DNA from: Sphingomonas sp. HMP6
GTDB taxonomy: Bacteria > Pseudomonadota > Alphaproteobacteria > Sphingomonadales > Sphingomonadaceae
NCBI RefSeq assembly: GCF_013374095.1
Contig: NZ_AP022672.1
Location: 1,859,501 to 1,923,500, forward strand
Length of the DNA stretch: 64,000 nucleotides
Direction of reading: 5' to 3'
Every line of letters begins with the position of its first letter. Position 1 is the stretch's first letter. Both the position numbers and the translations under genes were made by a program. The notes under the pieces are model-generated. The model saw nothing but the letters and a program-made list of their open reading frames with translations, searched no databases and was not told the DNA's origin. Of this stretch, positions 54,485 to 64,000 are shown piece by piece.

Positions 54485-55717
54485 GTGGATTTCCCGCGCG
54501 TGCTGAAGCGCATTCCGGTGCACGACGTGACGCTCGGCATGTACGTCCATGCGATTGACGGACCGTGGCTGAAACAGCCGTTCTGGCGCTCGCGCTTTTT
54601 GCTCACCCGCGCCGATCAGCTTGCAGAGTTGCGGGACAGCAACGTCGCCGCGGTGGTGATCGACCTCAACCGCTGCGTCACACTCGGACGACCGGACACC
54701 GCCGGGCGCAGCCGCCGGGCGCTGGTACGCCAGGCGGCCGAACGGCGCGCGGCGGATTTCAAGGCGGCCAAACACGTCACCGACGACGCCCGAACCTTCA
54801 TGAAGACCGTCTTCGACGGCGCCCATCGCGGCACGGGGATCCAGTCCGACGACCTCGACGCCGTGGTCGAGTCGATCACCGCGGCGCTGGAACGCAACCG
54901 GACCATGCTGCTTGGCATGATGCGGTTGAAGACGCGCGATTCGTACACCTATTTTCATTCGGTCGCGGTCGGCACGTTGATGATCAACTTTGCCCGTGAA
55001 TTGGGCCTGCCCGAAGATGAGGTCAGACTGATGGGCCTTGGCGGGTTGTTCCACGATATCGGAAAGATTCGTATCTCAAAGGGCGTACTCAACAAGCCCG
55101 GTCAGCTGACCGCCGCTGAATGGGACGAGATGCGGGGTCATCCAGCGATCGGACACGCGCTGCTGTCGGCGGGGGATGTCCCGCCAACCGCGCTCGATGT
55201 CTGCCTCCACCACCACGAAAAAGTCGATGGCAGCGGCTACCCCTTCGGCCTTGCGGGGGACGACATCAGCCTGGCTGCGCGGATGGGGGCGATTTGCGAC
55301 GTGTACGACGCTTTGACCTCGGAAAGGCCCTATAAGGCACCCTCCTCCCCAATCGCTGCGGTAGCGGCAATGGCCAGTTGGGCGGGGCATTTCGATCCCG
55401 ACCTGCTCTTCACCTTCATGAAAAGCATCTGCGTCTTTCCGGTCGGGATGCTCGTCCGGTTGCGCTCGGGTCATCTTGCAATGATCCGCGACAATGGTCG
55501 GTGCGCCGGCCGCGCCCGGCTGGAGGTGTTCTACGACATTGCGGAGGAGCTGTTCCTTAAACCCTCGGAGCTCTTCCTGTCCGAAATCGACACGAGCAGG
55601 GAAATCCTCGAGACACCCGATCCGTGCGATTACGGGATGGCGAACTGGCCGGAAATCAAGGAGCGTTTGCTGACGGGTCTCAATCCGGTATCGCGCACGG
55701 ACCGTACTGAGCGCTAA
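54485..55717 (+). CDS. HD-GYP domain cyclic-di-GMP phosphodiesterase
   Basis: A 410-residue signalling protein. N-terminal DUF3391-like region (1-140: IPVHDVTLGMYVHAIDG, FLLTRADQLAELRDS), then an HD-GYP domain with YFHSVAVGTLMINFA, GLFHDIGKIRISKGVLNKPG and HHHEKVDGSGYPFGLAG, which hold the HD pair and the GYP motif. HD-GYP enzymes hydrolyse cyclic-di-GMP to GMP. The start is GTG 54485; an out-of-frame ATG lies 9 nt upstream. No membrane segment, so it is cytoplasmic. Confidence 0.93.
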   Translation: MDFPRVLKRIPVHDVTLGMYVHAIDGPWLKQPFWRSRFLLTRADQLAELRDSNVAAVVIDLNRCVTLGRPDTAGRSRRALVRQAAERRAADFKAAKHVTDDARTFMKTVFDGAHRGTGIQSDDLDAVVESITAALERNRTMLLGMMRLKTRDSYTYFHSVAVGTLMINFARELGLPEDEVRLMGLGGLFHDIGKIRISKGVLNKPGQLTAAEWDEMRGHPAIGHALLSAGDVPPTALDVCLHHHEKVDGSGYPFGLAGDDISLAARMGAICDVYDALTSERPYKAPSSPIAAVAAMASWAGHFDPDLLFTFMKSICVFPVGMLVRLRSGHLAMIRDNGRCAGRARLEVFYDIAEELFLKPSELFLSEIDTSREILETPDPCDYGMANWPEIKERLLTGLNPVSRTDRTER

Positions 55718-55944
55718 GCGCGCCCCGCCACTCGCGCGATCTTGACTTTTCACCGCCCCGCAAGTAGGTGGCCCCAATCGAGGCGTCATGCAGCGTGATT
55801 AGGCATGCCCATAAGTGGCAGCCCAAGCTCCGCCTCGGTCGTTTTTTAACGGACTTCCCTTTTCACGCGGGGTGTCATCCTCCCCCCGCCATCCGTGCGC
55901 CCGCAAGGCGTGCGTCCATGGCACATGCAATGGACTGAATACTC

Positions 55945-57369
55945 ATGACTTTCGCACAACTCGGCCTCGCCGAGCCGCTCGTCCGCGCGCTCGAAGCCAA
56001 GGGCTATACCACCCCTACCCCGATCCAGAAGCAGTCGATCCCGATCCTGCTCGAAGGCGGCGATCTGCTCGGCATCGCGCAGACCGGCACCGGCAAGACG
56101 GCGGCCTTCGTGCTCCCGTCGATCCAGCATCTCGTGAATAACGAGAAGCGCGTGCTGCCGACGCATTGCCGGATGCTCGTGCTCGCGCCGACGCGCGAAC
56201 TGGCGAGCCAGATCGCCGAGAGCGCCCGCGATTACGGCAAATTCTCAAAAATGTCGGTCGCGACCGTGTTCGGCGGGACCAGCATCAACAAGAACCGTCA
56301 GGACATGAGCCGCGGCGTCGACATCCTCGTCGCCACGCCTGGCCGCTTGCTTGATTTGATCGAACAGCGTTTCGTCAGCCTCGCGATGCTCGAGATTCTC
56401 GTGCTCGACGAAGCCGACCAGATGCTCGACCTCGGCTTCATCCACGCGCTGCGCAAGATCGTCCGGATGCTGCCCAAGCAGCGCCAGACGTTGTTCTTCT
56501 CGGCGACGATGCCCAACGCGATCCGCGAGCTGGCCAACCAGTTCCTCAACGATCCGCAGACGGTCAAGGTCGCGCCCGTTGCGACCACCGCCGAGCGCGT
56601 CGATCAGAAGGTCGTGTTCATCAACCAGGGCGAAAAGCAGGCGATGCTGACGATCCTGCTGCGCGACGAAGCGGTCGAGCGCTCGCTCGTCTTCACCCGC
56701 ACCAAGCACGGCGCCGACCGCGTCGTGAAGCTGCTCGCCGCCAACGGGATCGACTCGAACGCGATCCACGGCAACAAGAGCCAGCCGCAGCGCGAACGCG
56801 CGCTCGCCGAATTCAAATCGGGCAAGGCCAAGGTGCTCGTCGCGACCGATATCGCCGCGCGCGGGATTGACGTTTCGGGCGTGTCTCACGTGTTCAACTT
56901 CGAACTGCCCAACGTGCCCGAGCAATATGTCCACCGCATTGGTCGTACGGCGCGGGCCGGCGCATCGGGCGTGGCGATCAGCTTCTGCGCCGATGACGAG
57001 CGGACGTATCTGCGCGACATCGAGAAATTGACGCGCGTGAAGCCCGAAATGCTGCCGCTGCCCGAAGGCTTCATGGCCGAAGCAGCCCGGATCAAGGCGG
57101 CGCGTCCGGCCGGCTCCGACACGTTCGAGCGCCGCGACGAATCTGGCCGTCACCGCGCGCCGCCCAAGGCGACGCATGCCGCGCGCCCGACCGGTGAACG
57201 TCCGGCTGGCGGCGCACGTCCGTTCAACGCTGGCGGCGGCCGTCCCGGCGGGCAGGGTCGCCCAGCGGGCGGCGGTCGTCCGGGTGGCCAGGGCCGCCCC
57301 GGTGGCAATGGTGGTGGTGGTCGTGGCCAGCAAGGCGGCGGCGGTCGTCGCTCGCCTGCCGCTGGCTGA
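55945..57369 (+). CDS. DEAD-box RNA helicase, RhlE-like
   Basis: A 474-residue ATP-dependent RNA helicase with AQTGTGKT, PTRELA, TPGRLLD, LDEADQMLDLGF, SATMP, ATDIAARGIDV and HRIGRTARAG in order. The tail after residue 400 is a basic, glycine-rich RGG-like region (repeats of GGRPGGQGRP), typical of RhlE-type helicases and likely to bind RNA. The 227-nt upstream gap could be a long 5' leader, as in cold-inducible helicase genes, but no specific element was recognised. Confidence 0.94.
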   Translation: MTFAQLGLAEPLVRALEAKGYTTPTPIQKQSIPILLEGGDLLGIAQTGTGKTAAFVLPSIQHLVNNEKRVLPTHCRMLVLAPTRELASQIAESARDYGKFSKMSVATVFGGTSINKNRQDMSRGVDILVATPGRLLDLIEQRFVSLAMLEILVLDEADQMLDLGFIHALRKIVRMLPKQRQTLFFSATMPNAIRELANQFLNDPQTVKVAPVATTAERVDQKVVFINQGEKQAMLTILLRDEAVERSLVFTRTKHGADRVVKLLAANGIDSNAIHGNKSQPQRERALAEFKSGKAKVLVATDIAARGIDVSGVSHVFNFELPNVPEQYVHRIGRTARAGASGVAISFCADDERTYLRDIEKLTRVKPEMLPLPEGFMAEAARIKAARPAGSDTFERRDESGRHRAPPKATHAARPTGERPAGGARPFNAGGGRPGGQGRPAGGGRPGGQGRPGGNGGGGRGQQGGGGRRSPAAG

Positions 57370-57379
57370 TCTCTTTTAC

Positions 57380-57517
57380 TCCTCCCCCAACGGGGGAGGG
57401 GGACCGTGAGCATTCAGCGAACGGTGGAGGGGTAGCCACAAGCGCTTTCTCTCGTGGCTACCCCTCCACCACCAGCCTGAAGAAGGCTGGCGGTCCCCCT
57501 CCCCGTGCCGGGGAGGA
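57380..57517. repeat. Large palindromic repeat, type E
   Basis: Second copy of the element at 23897-24041: CTCCTCCCCCAACGGGGGAGG at the left, GTGGAGGGGTAGCCAC / GTGGCTACCCCTCCAC in the middle, CCAGCCTGAAGAAGGCTGG, and CCCCTCCCCGTGCCGGGGAGG at the right. It fills the gap between the convergent helicase and nitroreductase genes. Confidence 0.9.
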
Positions 57518-58177
57518 TTAACTGTGCACCCGCAACCACTCCCCTTCCGGAGCCCGTGCACTGCGCAAGCGGTTCGCGGGCTCTTCGGTGTCTTCGAACC
57601 CGATCGCCATGCCGCAGAACAGCATCCGCTCGGGCGGAATGTCGATCGCCGCGCCAACCGTCTCGGGATACATCGCCCAACATTCCTGCGCGCAGGTAGC
57701 AAGCCCCGCCTCGACCGCAAGCAGCATCACGTTCTGCAGATACATGCCAAGATCGGCCCATTGCGGGGGCCCCATCCGCCGGTCGACCGTACAGAACAGC
57801 GCGGCGGGCGCGCCGAAAAACTGGAAATTGCGCGCGAACCACAACCGCCGCGCATCCTTGTCCTCACGCGGGATGCCGATCTCAGCGTACATCGCCTCGC
57901 CGACGCCGAAGCGCCGGTCACGATACGGCGCTGCCAATTCCTTCGGGTAGATGTCGTATGATGGCGTCTCACTCTCGCCGCGCCATAGCTTCGCAGCAAT
58001 CACAGCCTTCAACGCCTCCAGCGGCTCCCCGGCCAGAACATCGACATGCCACGGCTGGAGATTGCCGCCGGTCGCCGCGCGCGCCGCCTTGCTCACGATG
58101 CTGTGCAACACCGCCGGTTCGACCGGATCGGCGCGATATCCGCGCACCGATCGACGCGCCGCAATCGCCTCGCTCAC
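57518..58177 (-). CDS. Nitroreductase family protein
   Basis: A 219-residue FMN-dependent nitroreductase. N-terminal AIAARRSVRGYRADPVE and ARAATGGNLQPWHVDVLAG bind FMN; MGPPQWADLGMYLQNVMLLAVEAGLATCAQE is the family core and MLFCGMAIGFEDTEEPANRLR the C-terminal block. Physiological substrate unknown. The start is GTG 58177 (or GTG 58183), with GGAG upstream; it is divergent from the thiolase gene with a 106-nt gap. Confidence 0.9.
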   Translation of the reverse strand: MSEAIAARRSVRGYRADPVEPAVLHSIVSKAARAATGGNLQPWHVDVLAGEPLEALKAVIAAKLWRGESETPSYDIYPKELAAPYRDRRFGVGEAMYAEIGIPREDKDARRLWFARNFQFFGAPAALFCTVDRRMGPPQWADLGMYLQNVMLLAVEAGLATCAQECWAMYPETVGAAIDIPPERMLFCGMAIGFEDTEEPANRLRSARAPEGEWLRVHS

Positions 58178-58283
58178 GTTCACTCTCCGGTCCTTTCGAT
58201 CATCGGGTACGCCAATCCACCTTGCCCAACGCGCCGGTTCGCGGCAAGAGGTTGCAAACAACAACCGATCTGGAGAGTCGAGC

Positions 58284-59456
<1,173 letters not shown>

Positions 59457-59463
59457 GCACACC

Positions 59464-59573
59464 GTCACCCCGGCCTTGTGCCGGGGTCCACCGTGCCACC
59501 GGCACACGACCAGAAGCAGATCGCACAACCGCGCCAAGCGGATACGTGGGCCCCGGCACAAGGCCGGGGTGAC
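59464..59573. repeat. Palindromic repeat, type A
   Basis: Arms GTCACCCCGGCCTTGTGCC and GGCACAAGGCCGGGGTGAC around a longer, 72-nt spacer. It lies 8 nt after the thiolase stop and 19 nt before the SDR start. Confidence 0.95.
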
Positions 59574-59591
59574 GAATAAGGGAGAACCACC

Positions 59592-60374
59592 ATGAAACTC
59601 GACTCAACCACTGCAGCCGTCGTCACCGGCGGCGCCTCCGGCCTCGGTGCCGCCACCGCGCGCGCGCTTGCCGCCAAGGGCGTCAAGGTCGCGATCTTCG
59701 ATCTTCAAGCCGAAAAGGGCGAAGCGCTCGCTGCGGAAATCGGTGGCGTTTTCTGCGAAGTGAACGTCACCTCCGAGGAATCGGTCGATGCCGGCTTCGC
59801 CAAGGCACGTGCCGCCAATGGTCAGGAAGCAGTGCTGGTCTGCTGCGCCGGCACCGGCAATGCGATGAAGACCGCGAGCCGCTCCAAGGAAGACGGCAGC
59901 ATCAAGCATTTCAGCCTGGCGGCGTTCGACTGGCTCATCCAGATCAATCTGGTCGGCACCTTCCGCTGCGTCGCGAAGTCGGCGGCGGGGATGCTGACGC
60001 GCGATCCCGGCACCGACGGTGAGCGCGGCGCGATCGTGATGACGGCGTCGGTCGCCGCCGAGGACGGCCAGATCGGCCAAGCGGCGTATTCGGCCTCCAA
60101 GGGCGGCGTCGTCGGGATGACGCTGCCAATCGCGCGCGACCTGATGGGCGAAGGCATCCGCATCAACACGATCCTGCCCGGCATTTTCGAAACCCCGCTG
60201 ATGCAAGGCGCGCCGCAGCAAGTTAAGGACAATCTCGCCGCCTCGGTCCCCTTCCCTAAGCGGCTCGGCCTTCCGGCGGAATATGCGCATCTGGCGCTGA
60301 CGATGCTGGAAAATAGCTATTTCAACGGGGAAGACGTGCGCCTCGACGGCGCGATCCGGATGGCACCACGCTGA
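59592..60374 (+). CDS. Short-chain dehydrogenase, 3-hydroxyacyl-CoA dehydrogenase type 2-like
   Basis: A 260-residue classical SDR: cofactor motif VVTGGASGLGAATARAL near 10-26, catalytic serine in IVMTASVAAEDGQIGQ and YxxxK in AAYSASKGG. The sequence, with PGIFETPLMQGAPQQVKDNL, resembles HSD10/type 2 3-hydroxyacyl-CoA dehydrogenase, which oxidises short branched 3-hydroxyacyl-CoA such as in isoleucine degradation. A good ribosome binding site (GGGAGAA) precedes it. With the upstream thiolase it would give 3-hydroxyacyl-CoA oxidation followed by thiolysis. Confidence 0.92.
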   Translation: MKLDSTTAAVVTGGASGLGAATARALAAKGVKVAIFDLQAEKGEALAAEIGGVFCEVNVTSEESVDAGFAKARAANGQEAVLVCCAGTGNAMKTASRSKEDGSIKHFSLAAFDWLIQINLVGTFRCVAKSAAGMLTRDPGTDGERGAIVMTASVAAEDGQIGQAAYSASKGGVVGMTLPIARDLMGEGIRINTILPGIFETPLMQGAPQQVKDNLAASVPFPKRLGLPAEYAHLALTMLENSYFNGEDVRLDGAIRMAPR

Positions 60375-60442
60375 GCGCGGCAGGGCGCAATATTCGCCCA
60401 GACTCGCGCCAGCGCGGCCGGCGGGCCACCGGCCCGTCCGAC

Positions 60443-60465
60443 GACCCGGGATTTATTCCCGGGTC
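60443..60465. terminator. Hairpin between the SDR and DUF1993 genes
   Basis: GACCCGGGA-TTTAT-TCCCGGGTC is a perfect 9-bp stem with a 5-nt AT loop. It is 69 nt after the SDR stop and may terminate that transcript or be a short repeat; no T-run follows. Confidence 0.5.
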
Positions 60466-60489
60466 GCGCTCCTCATTAGAAAGCTTCCC

Positions 60490-60999
60490 ATGACCACCAC
60501 GCTCTTCAGCTTCGTCGACCTGTTTCGCCGCCAGCTCGACACCGCCGCACACCTCCTCACCAAGGGCAGCGCCTTCGCCGCCGAGAAGGGCATCGCCGAG
60601 TCAGACATGCTGGGTTGGCGGCTCGCCGAGGACATGCATCCGCTGTCGTTCCAGGCGATGGTGGTCATCAACTTCTCGCAATCCTGGATCGCGCGCGCGA
60701 TCGACGTGGCGATCCCCGATCCGGTCACCGCCGATCTCGACGTCGCAGGTTATCAGGCCGCGATCACCGCCGCCAAGACGTGGCTCGCCGCGCTAACGCC
60801 CGAACAATTCACCGATCGCGAGGATGTACCAGTCACCGCGCAGCTGGGCCCGAACATGGAGCCCACGCTTCCCGCGGCGCAGTGGGTCACGGTGTTCGCG
60901 GCGACCAACATCGCGTTCCACGCCAACATGGTCTACGCGATCCTGCGGTCGAACGGCGTGCCGCTCGGCAAGCTGGACGTGTTCCCTAGCGGCCTGTAA
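60490..60999 (+). CDS. DUF1993 domain protein
   Basis: A 169-residue protein of the DUF1993 family, which adopts a DinB-like four-helix fold. Recognised from FRRQLDTAAHLLTKGSAFAAEKG, ADMHPLSFQ-type block (LAEDMHPLSFQAMVVINFSQ) and the C-terminal AATNIAFHANMVYAILRSNGVPLGK. No catalytic function is established; a metal site could use H51 and the late histidine. A thioesterase gene follows after 8 nt. Confidence 0.87.
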   Translation: MTTTLFSFVDLFRRQLDTAAHLLTKGSAFAAEKGIAESDMLGWRLAEDMHPLSFQAMVVINFSQSWIARAIDVAIPDPVTADLDVAGYQAAITAAKTWLAALTPEQFTDREDVPVTAQLGPNMEPTLPAAQWVTVFAATNIAFHANMVYAILRSNGVPLGKLDVFPSGL

Positions 61000-61007
61000 T
61001 CAGGCTC

Positions 61008-61436
61008 ATGCCCAAACCTGATACCTGGCGGATCGACCCCGCATCCTATCCGCACAGCGAATCGATCCAGACTCGCTTTCAGGATCTGGACGTGCTCGGC
61101 CATATCAACAATGTCGCTATGGCGGCCTTGTTTGAGAGCGGTCGGGTCCGTTTCAACCGTTCGATGAATCTGGCGGGTTGGTCGGGACACCGCTGGCTCG
61201 TCGCGAAGGTCGAAATCAATTATCTCGGGGAAAGCTTTTTCCCCAGCGATGTCGAGATTTCGACCGGCATTGGCGACATCGGCAATCGTAGCTGGCACAT
61301 TTTGTCAGCAGCGTTCCAGAAAGGTGAATGCGTCGCAACTTGCGATGTCGTGATCGTGATGAGCGCAAGCGGCGGGATCACCACCTTGCCAGACGATTTC
61401 CGTGCCGGGCTGCAAGCGCATAAGGTCCGTCACTAG
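61008..61436 (+). CDS. Acyl-CoA thioesterase (hotdog fold)
   Basis: A 142-residue 4-hydroxybenzoyl-CoA thioesterase-like protein; the signature QTRFQDLDVLGHINNVAM (59-residue start region) contains the catalytic aspartate, with WLVAKVEINYLGESFFPSDVEI downstream. It hydrolyses an unidentified acyl-CoA. The TAG stop (61434-61436) is part of the CTAG at the end of insertion sequence copy 2, so the IS landed exactly at the end of this gene without altering the protein. Confidence 0.9.
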   Translation: MPKPDTWRIDPASYPHSESIQTRFQDLDVLGHINNVAMAALFESGRVRFNRSMNLAGWSGHRWLVAKVEINYLGESFFPSDVEISTGIGDIGNRSWHILSAAFQKGECVATCDVVIVMSASGGITTLPDDFRAGLQAHKVRH

Positions 61437-63073
61437 CCTGATCTATTCACCGGCAGCGTTTCTCAGCCGATGGGTCAGCGCAGGCGTCGTGTAGCCGCAG
61501 GCAGGGCGCATGGGTCCCAAGCGCCTGTCTCATCGCGGGTTCACAGTTTGGGGCGGAGTTGATGGGCGGGGTTCGTTTGGCGGCCACTGCCGCATCGATC
61601 ATGGTCCCGTGGTGCGCAAGTTGAGCGCGATGGATCGGAACAGCGCGGCATCGGGACAGGCGCTTGCGAAGGCGATGCGGATGCGGCTGGTGGTTTCGAC
61701 GACGCGCGCGGCGACCTTGAGCAGCCGCAGGCGGATGGTCGCGAACTCGGCGGTGCGGAGCGTGGCGGTTGCGGGCATAGCGTGCCGCACGGCCCACATC
61801 AGCCAGTAGGCGGCGGTGTGAAGGATGAGCCGCATCTGATTGGCGTTGGCCGAGCAGCAGGAGGTTCGGTCGCTCTTCAGCTGCGTTTTATGCAGCTTGA
61901 TCAAGTTTTCCGCCTGGCCGCGGGCGCAGTAAAGCGTGTCATAGATCCGTTCAGCGCTGCCCTCGGCAAGCGAGGTGACAACGAGGCGGATGTCGAGGCC
62001 GAGGCTGCTCGCCTCGATGCGAGCAACGACGCGACGTTCGGTATTCCCCCAGGTTTTCGCAGCGTAGCGCGTCTCTGCGTAACGCCTTAGTTCGACCAGT
62101 CCCTGCAATGCCCGGTCGGTCGCGCAGGCATCGCCTTCCCGAACGATGACGGGATCGGCGTGGAGCGTGCGGTTGCCGGGCAGCCCGAAGATGTAGTCGA
62201 TTCCGTTCGCCTCGCACCAGGCCATCGGCTCTGGCCGACCGTAATGACCATCGCCGCGCAGCGTGATCCGGGTATCGGGCCAGTGGCGACGGATACGTCG
62301 CACGAGCCGGCGAACATGGCCGGCGACTTCCTTGCCCGACGGCGTTTTGCCGGTGCGCAGCAGCATCGCAACCGGCCGCCCGGTAGCGGTGTCGTAGACA
62401 TGGATCGGCAGGAAGCAGCGCTCGCCGTAGTGGCCGTTCCAGAAAGAGAGCTGCTGCGCGCCGTGTACGACGTCGACGGTATCATCGATGTCGAGCGTCA
62501 CCGCCGCAGGTGGCACGGGGTAGCTCGCGCAATAAAGGTCGACCAGCGTACCGGTCAGACGGATCAACTCGCGCGTAGTCGGCGCGTTTTCCCACCGGCT
62601 CATCGTCGGCTGGCTGGCCAGCCCGAACGGATCACCCGGCAGTTTGCCGAGCGCCAGCTTGAACCCTGGATCATGCCGCAGGGCGTCGAGATCATTGGCG
62701 TCTTCATACCCACACGAGATCGCGAGCATGCGGGCGCGCAAGATGTCGGCGACCCGGTGGATCACCCGACCCTGATCGCGCGGATCAGCGATGCAGGCGG
62801 CGAGCCGATCCGCGATCCCCAACCGCCGCTCGGCCTGTGCGAGCAGTAGCACGCCGCCGTCCGACGTCAGCCGACCGCCGTCGAACGCGGCGGTGATTTT
62901 TCGACCACGAATGGCTGGGAAGGTGAAGGAGAACCCACTATCGTCGGCCATGGCGGTCGTGGCACTTTCTGTCTGGAGCAGAGGGATGGCGTAAGCACCC
63001 TTTCTCTACTCCAAACCAAAGACTTAGACCACGATCGCCACCACCGATTATCGCTCCCGATGAATAATCCGGG
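61437..63073 (-). mobile_element. IS1380-family insertion sequence, copy 2
   Basis: 1637 bp, the same length as copy 1 and apparently identical to it, in the opposite orientation. CTAG is present directly outside both ends (61433-61436, 63074-63077). The two copies enclose 10.4 kb of chromosome in inverted arrangement. Confidence 0.9.
61599..62951 (-). CDS. IS1380-family transposase, copy 2
   Basis: 450 residues, identical to the transposase at 49549-50901, with the same DDE residues (LDIDDTVDVVHG, LRGDGHYGRPEPM). Intact. Confidence 0.95.
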   Translation of the reverse strand: MADDSGFSFTFPAIRGRKITAAFDGGRLTSDGGVLLLAQAERRLGIADRLAACIADPRDQGRVIHRVADILRARMLAISCGYEDANDLDALRHDPGFKLALGKLPGDPFGLASQPTMSRWENAPTTRELIRLTGTLVDLYCASYPVPPAAVTLDIDDTVDVVHGAQQLSFWNGHYGERCFLPIHVYDTATGRPVAMLLRTGKTPSGKEVAGHVRRLVRRIRRHWPDTRITLRGDGHYGRPEPMAWCEANGIDYIFGLPGNRTLHADPVIVREGDACATDRALQGLVELRRYAETRYAAKTWGNTERRVVARIEASSLGLDIRLVVTSLAEGSAERIYDTLYCARGQAENLIKLHKTQLKSDRTSCCSANANQMRLILHTAAYWLMWAVRHAMPATATLRTAEFATIRLRLLKVAARVVETTSRIRIAFASACPDAALFRSIALNLRTTGP

Positions 63074-63101
63074 CTAGGCGGTCGGGAGGGTATCCGGTGG
63101 C

Positions 63102-63509
63102 TCACCGCAGCGCAGCGATCCGCGCTTCGGCCTCCGCCACCTGGTCGATCATCCCCAGCGCTGCATAACGCGTCAGCGCCTCCGCCCAGAACACGATCGC
63201 GGTTTCGTCATCGCCGGTCGCCGACGCCTGCAACGCGGCACAGCGCAGGGCGTCGGCACGCGCCATCGGCGGAACATCGGGATGCGCCTGGTACAAAGCG
63301 AGCACTTCGGCGGCGGGCGTGGCTGCATCTTCGGCCAATCCCCCCTCGATCAGAATTTCGACAAGCTGGCGGATCGCATCGCCCAGCACCACCGTCTCGC
63401 CACCGCGAAGCAAGGCGATCGCGCGGCGTTGATGCAGTGCCGCCTCATAAGAGTCGCCGCTCTCGCGTGCCGCCCGCGCGCTTGCGATCTGGCTGAGTGC
63501 GTCGCTCAT
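63102..63509 (-). CDS. TPR-like helical repeat protein, function unknown
   Basis: A 135-residue alpha-helical protein with alanine-rich helices spaced as in tetratricopeptide repeats (SYEAALHQRRAIALLRGGE, AVLGDAIRQLVEILIEGG-like, DDETAIVFWAEALTRYAALG). No enzyme motif. The start ATG 63509 overlaps the stop of the thioesterase upstream (ATGA). Copy 2 of the insertion sequence ends 28 nt beyond its stop. Confidence 0.78.
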   Translation of the reverse strand: MSDALSQIASARAARESGDSYEAALHQRRAIALLRGGETVVLGDAIRQLVEILIEGGLAEDAATPAAEVLALYQAHPDVPPMARADALRCAALQASATGDDETAIVFWAEALTRYAALGMIDQVAEAEARIAALR

Positions 63510-63886
63510 CCGCGCACAATCAAATAGTTCATCCGGGCCGCTGCAATCGGCTTGGCCGCATCGTCCTGCCACGCGATCGCCTCGACATTAGCGACCCGCC
63601 CGCCCAGCCGCGTGACGCAGCCGCGCGCGAAGGTCGGTTTCTCGCGCCCGCCGCGCATGAAATCGACGGTCACATTGATCGGCTTGATCTGCCCGCCGCC
63701 GTCGGCCGCGAGGGCGTGGCGCAGTGCGACGATTGCCGCCATCTCCAGCAAGCCGCCGATCGCACCGCCGTGGAGATAGCCCGGCCGCCCGAGCACGGTA
63801 TCGGCGCTCGGCATCGTCAGCAGCGTCGGATCTTCGCCAGGTACCGGGGCGATTCCAAGCAGTTGGGCATAGGGTGGTAAGGTCAT
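63506..63886 (-). CDS. PaaI-family hotdog thioesterase
   Basis: A 126-residue hotdog thioesterase; LGRPGYLHGGAIGGLLEMAA is the PaaI signature with the catalytic HGG, and PINVTVDFMRGG the central strand. Substrate is likely an aryl- or acyl-CoA. It overlaps both the following TPR-like gene and the preceding partial thioesterase gene by 4 nt, so three genes form a coupled operon. Confidence 0.9.
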   Translation of the reverse strand: MTLPPYAQLLGIAPVPGEDPTLLTMPSADTVLGRPGYLHGGAIGGLLEMAAIVALRHALAADGGGQIKPINVTVDFMRGGREKPTFARGCVTRLGGRVANVEAIAWQDDAAKPIAAARMNYLIVRG

Positions 63887-64000
63887 GCGCCCGCTCCAGC
63901 AGGGGCGTCGGTGAACATGAAGGTGCCGGCGACATGCGCGAGCGGATCGGCCGGATCGCCGTCATGCGCCTGCCCGCGCACGAACGAGATCGAGCGCGTG
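63883..64000 (-). CDS. Partial PaaI-family thioesterase, C-terminal end
   Basis: Only the last 38 codons are in the window. They read ISFVRGQAHDGDPADPLAHV then AGTFMFTDAPAGAGA, which resembles the C-terminus of PaaI-type thioesterases. The stop overlaps the start of the thioesterase at 63506-63886. Confidence 0.65.
   Translation of the reverse strand, partial: TRSISFVRGQAHDGDPADPLAHVAGTFMFTDAPAGAGA

Noticed and set aside
55742..55770. A -35/-10 promoter (TTGACT with TAGGTG) before the RhlE-like helicase
   Set aside because: Only the first box is good, the second is poor, and the site is nearly 180 nt from the start codon; support is too weak for a feature.

Overview
The window is a high-GC chromosomal segment with densely packed genes, many 4-nt start/stop overlaps (ATGA, GTGA), and a large load of short palindromic repeats. 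The gene content fits an alphaproteobacterium of the Sphingomonadales, most likely Sphingomonas or a close relative: a LexA-box-controlled imuA-imuB-dnaE2 set, CoA-based amino-acid catabolism, a short rut operon, and repeat-encoded peptides such as HPGLVPGST or TPAKAGAQ at protein ends. This assignment is inference from gene content and style; no rRNA or ribosomal protein gene is present.

Layout. 1-5.1 kb (minus strand): a partial membrane methyltransferase-like gene, then a valine/isobutyryl-CoA catabolic set (acyl-CoA dehydrogenase, 3-hydroxyisobutyryl-CoA hydrolase, enoyl-CoA hydratase, 3-hydroxyisobutyrate dehydrogenase) punctuated by palindromes. 5.1-9.3 kb: a secreted polysaccharide deacetylase and a rutB-rutC-rutD-rutA pyrimidine-degradation operon. 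9.4-14.8 kb: tRNA-Gly(TCC), then a methionine-salvage cluster mtnB-mtnD-mtnC-mtnA, a GT39-like membrane protein, and a convergent aminotransferase that could perform the last salvage step. 14.9-17.7 kb: a two-gene set that looks like a split VioB (N-terminal half plus ferritin-like half). 17.8-24 kb: a polytopic membrane protein, an orphan BciA-like vinyl reductase, a ferredoxin-reductase-type flavoprotein, a haloacid-dehalogenase-like gene and hisC. 24-30 kb: a DbpA-type helicase, a frameshifted low-GC FCP1-like phosphatase, a BaiN-like flavoprotein and a two-component system. 30-35 kb: a thiolase, a CxxCH lipoprotein, rluE and a hydrolase-OsmC fusion. 35-39.7 kb: branched-chain 2-oxoacid dehydrogenase E1-alpha, a Tat-type hydrolase, E1-beta and E2. 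39.8-46.7 kb: SOS mutasome genes imuA, imuB and dnaE2, with a PIN toxin-antitoxin pair wedged between imuB and dnaE2 on the opposite strand. 47-49.4 kb: a fumarylacetoacetase-family gene and a second acyl-CoA dehydrogenase. 49.4-63.1 kb: two apparently identical IS1380-type insertion sequences in inverted orientation flank about 10.4 kb holding a small lipoprotein, two coupled amidohydrolases, an HD-GYP protein, a RhlE-like helicase, a nitroreductase, a thiolase, an SDR, a DUF1993 protein and a thioesterase. 63.1-64 kb: a TPR-like protein and two coupled PaaI-type thioesterases.

The strongest unusual signals are: (1) palindromic repeat elements sitting in frame inside conserved genes (imuB, dnaE2, the E2 linker) and supplying the mtnC C-terminus, including one palindrome nested in another in dnaE2; (2) the split VioB-like pair without other violacein genes; (3) a toxin-antitoxin module splitting the mutasome cluster; (4) inverted identical IS copies with CTAG at all four ends, one placed exactly at a stop codon; (5) a dehalogenase-like gene whose only sensible start is CTG overlapping the hisC stop.
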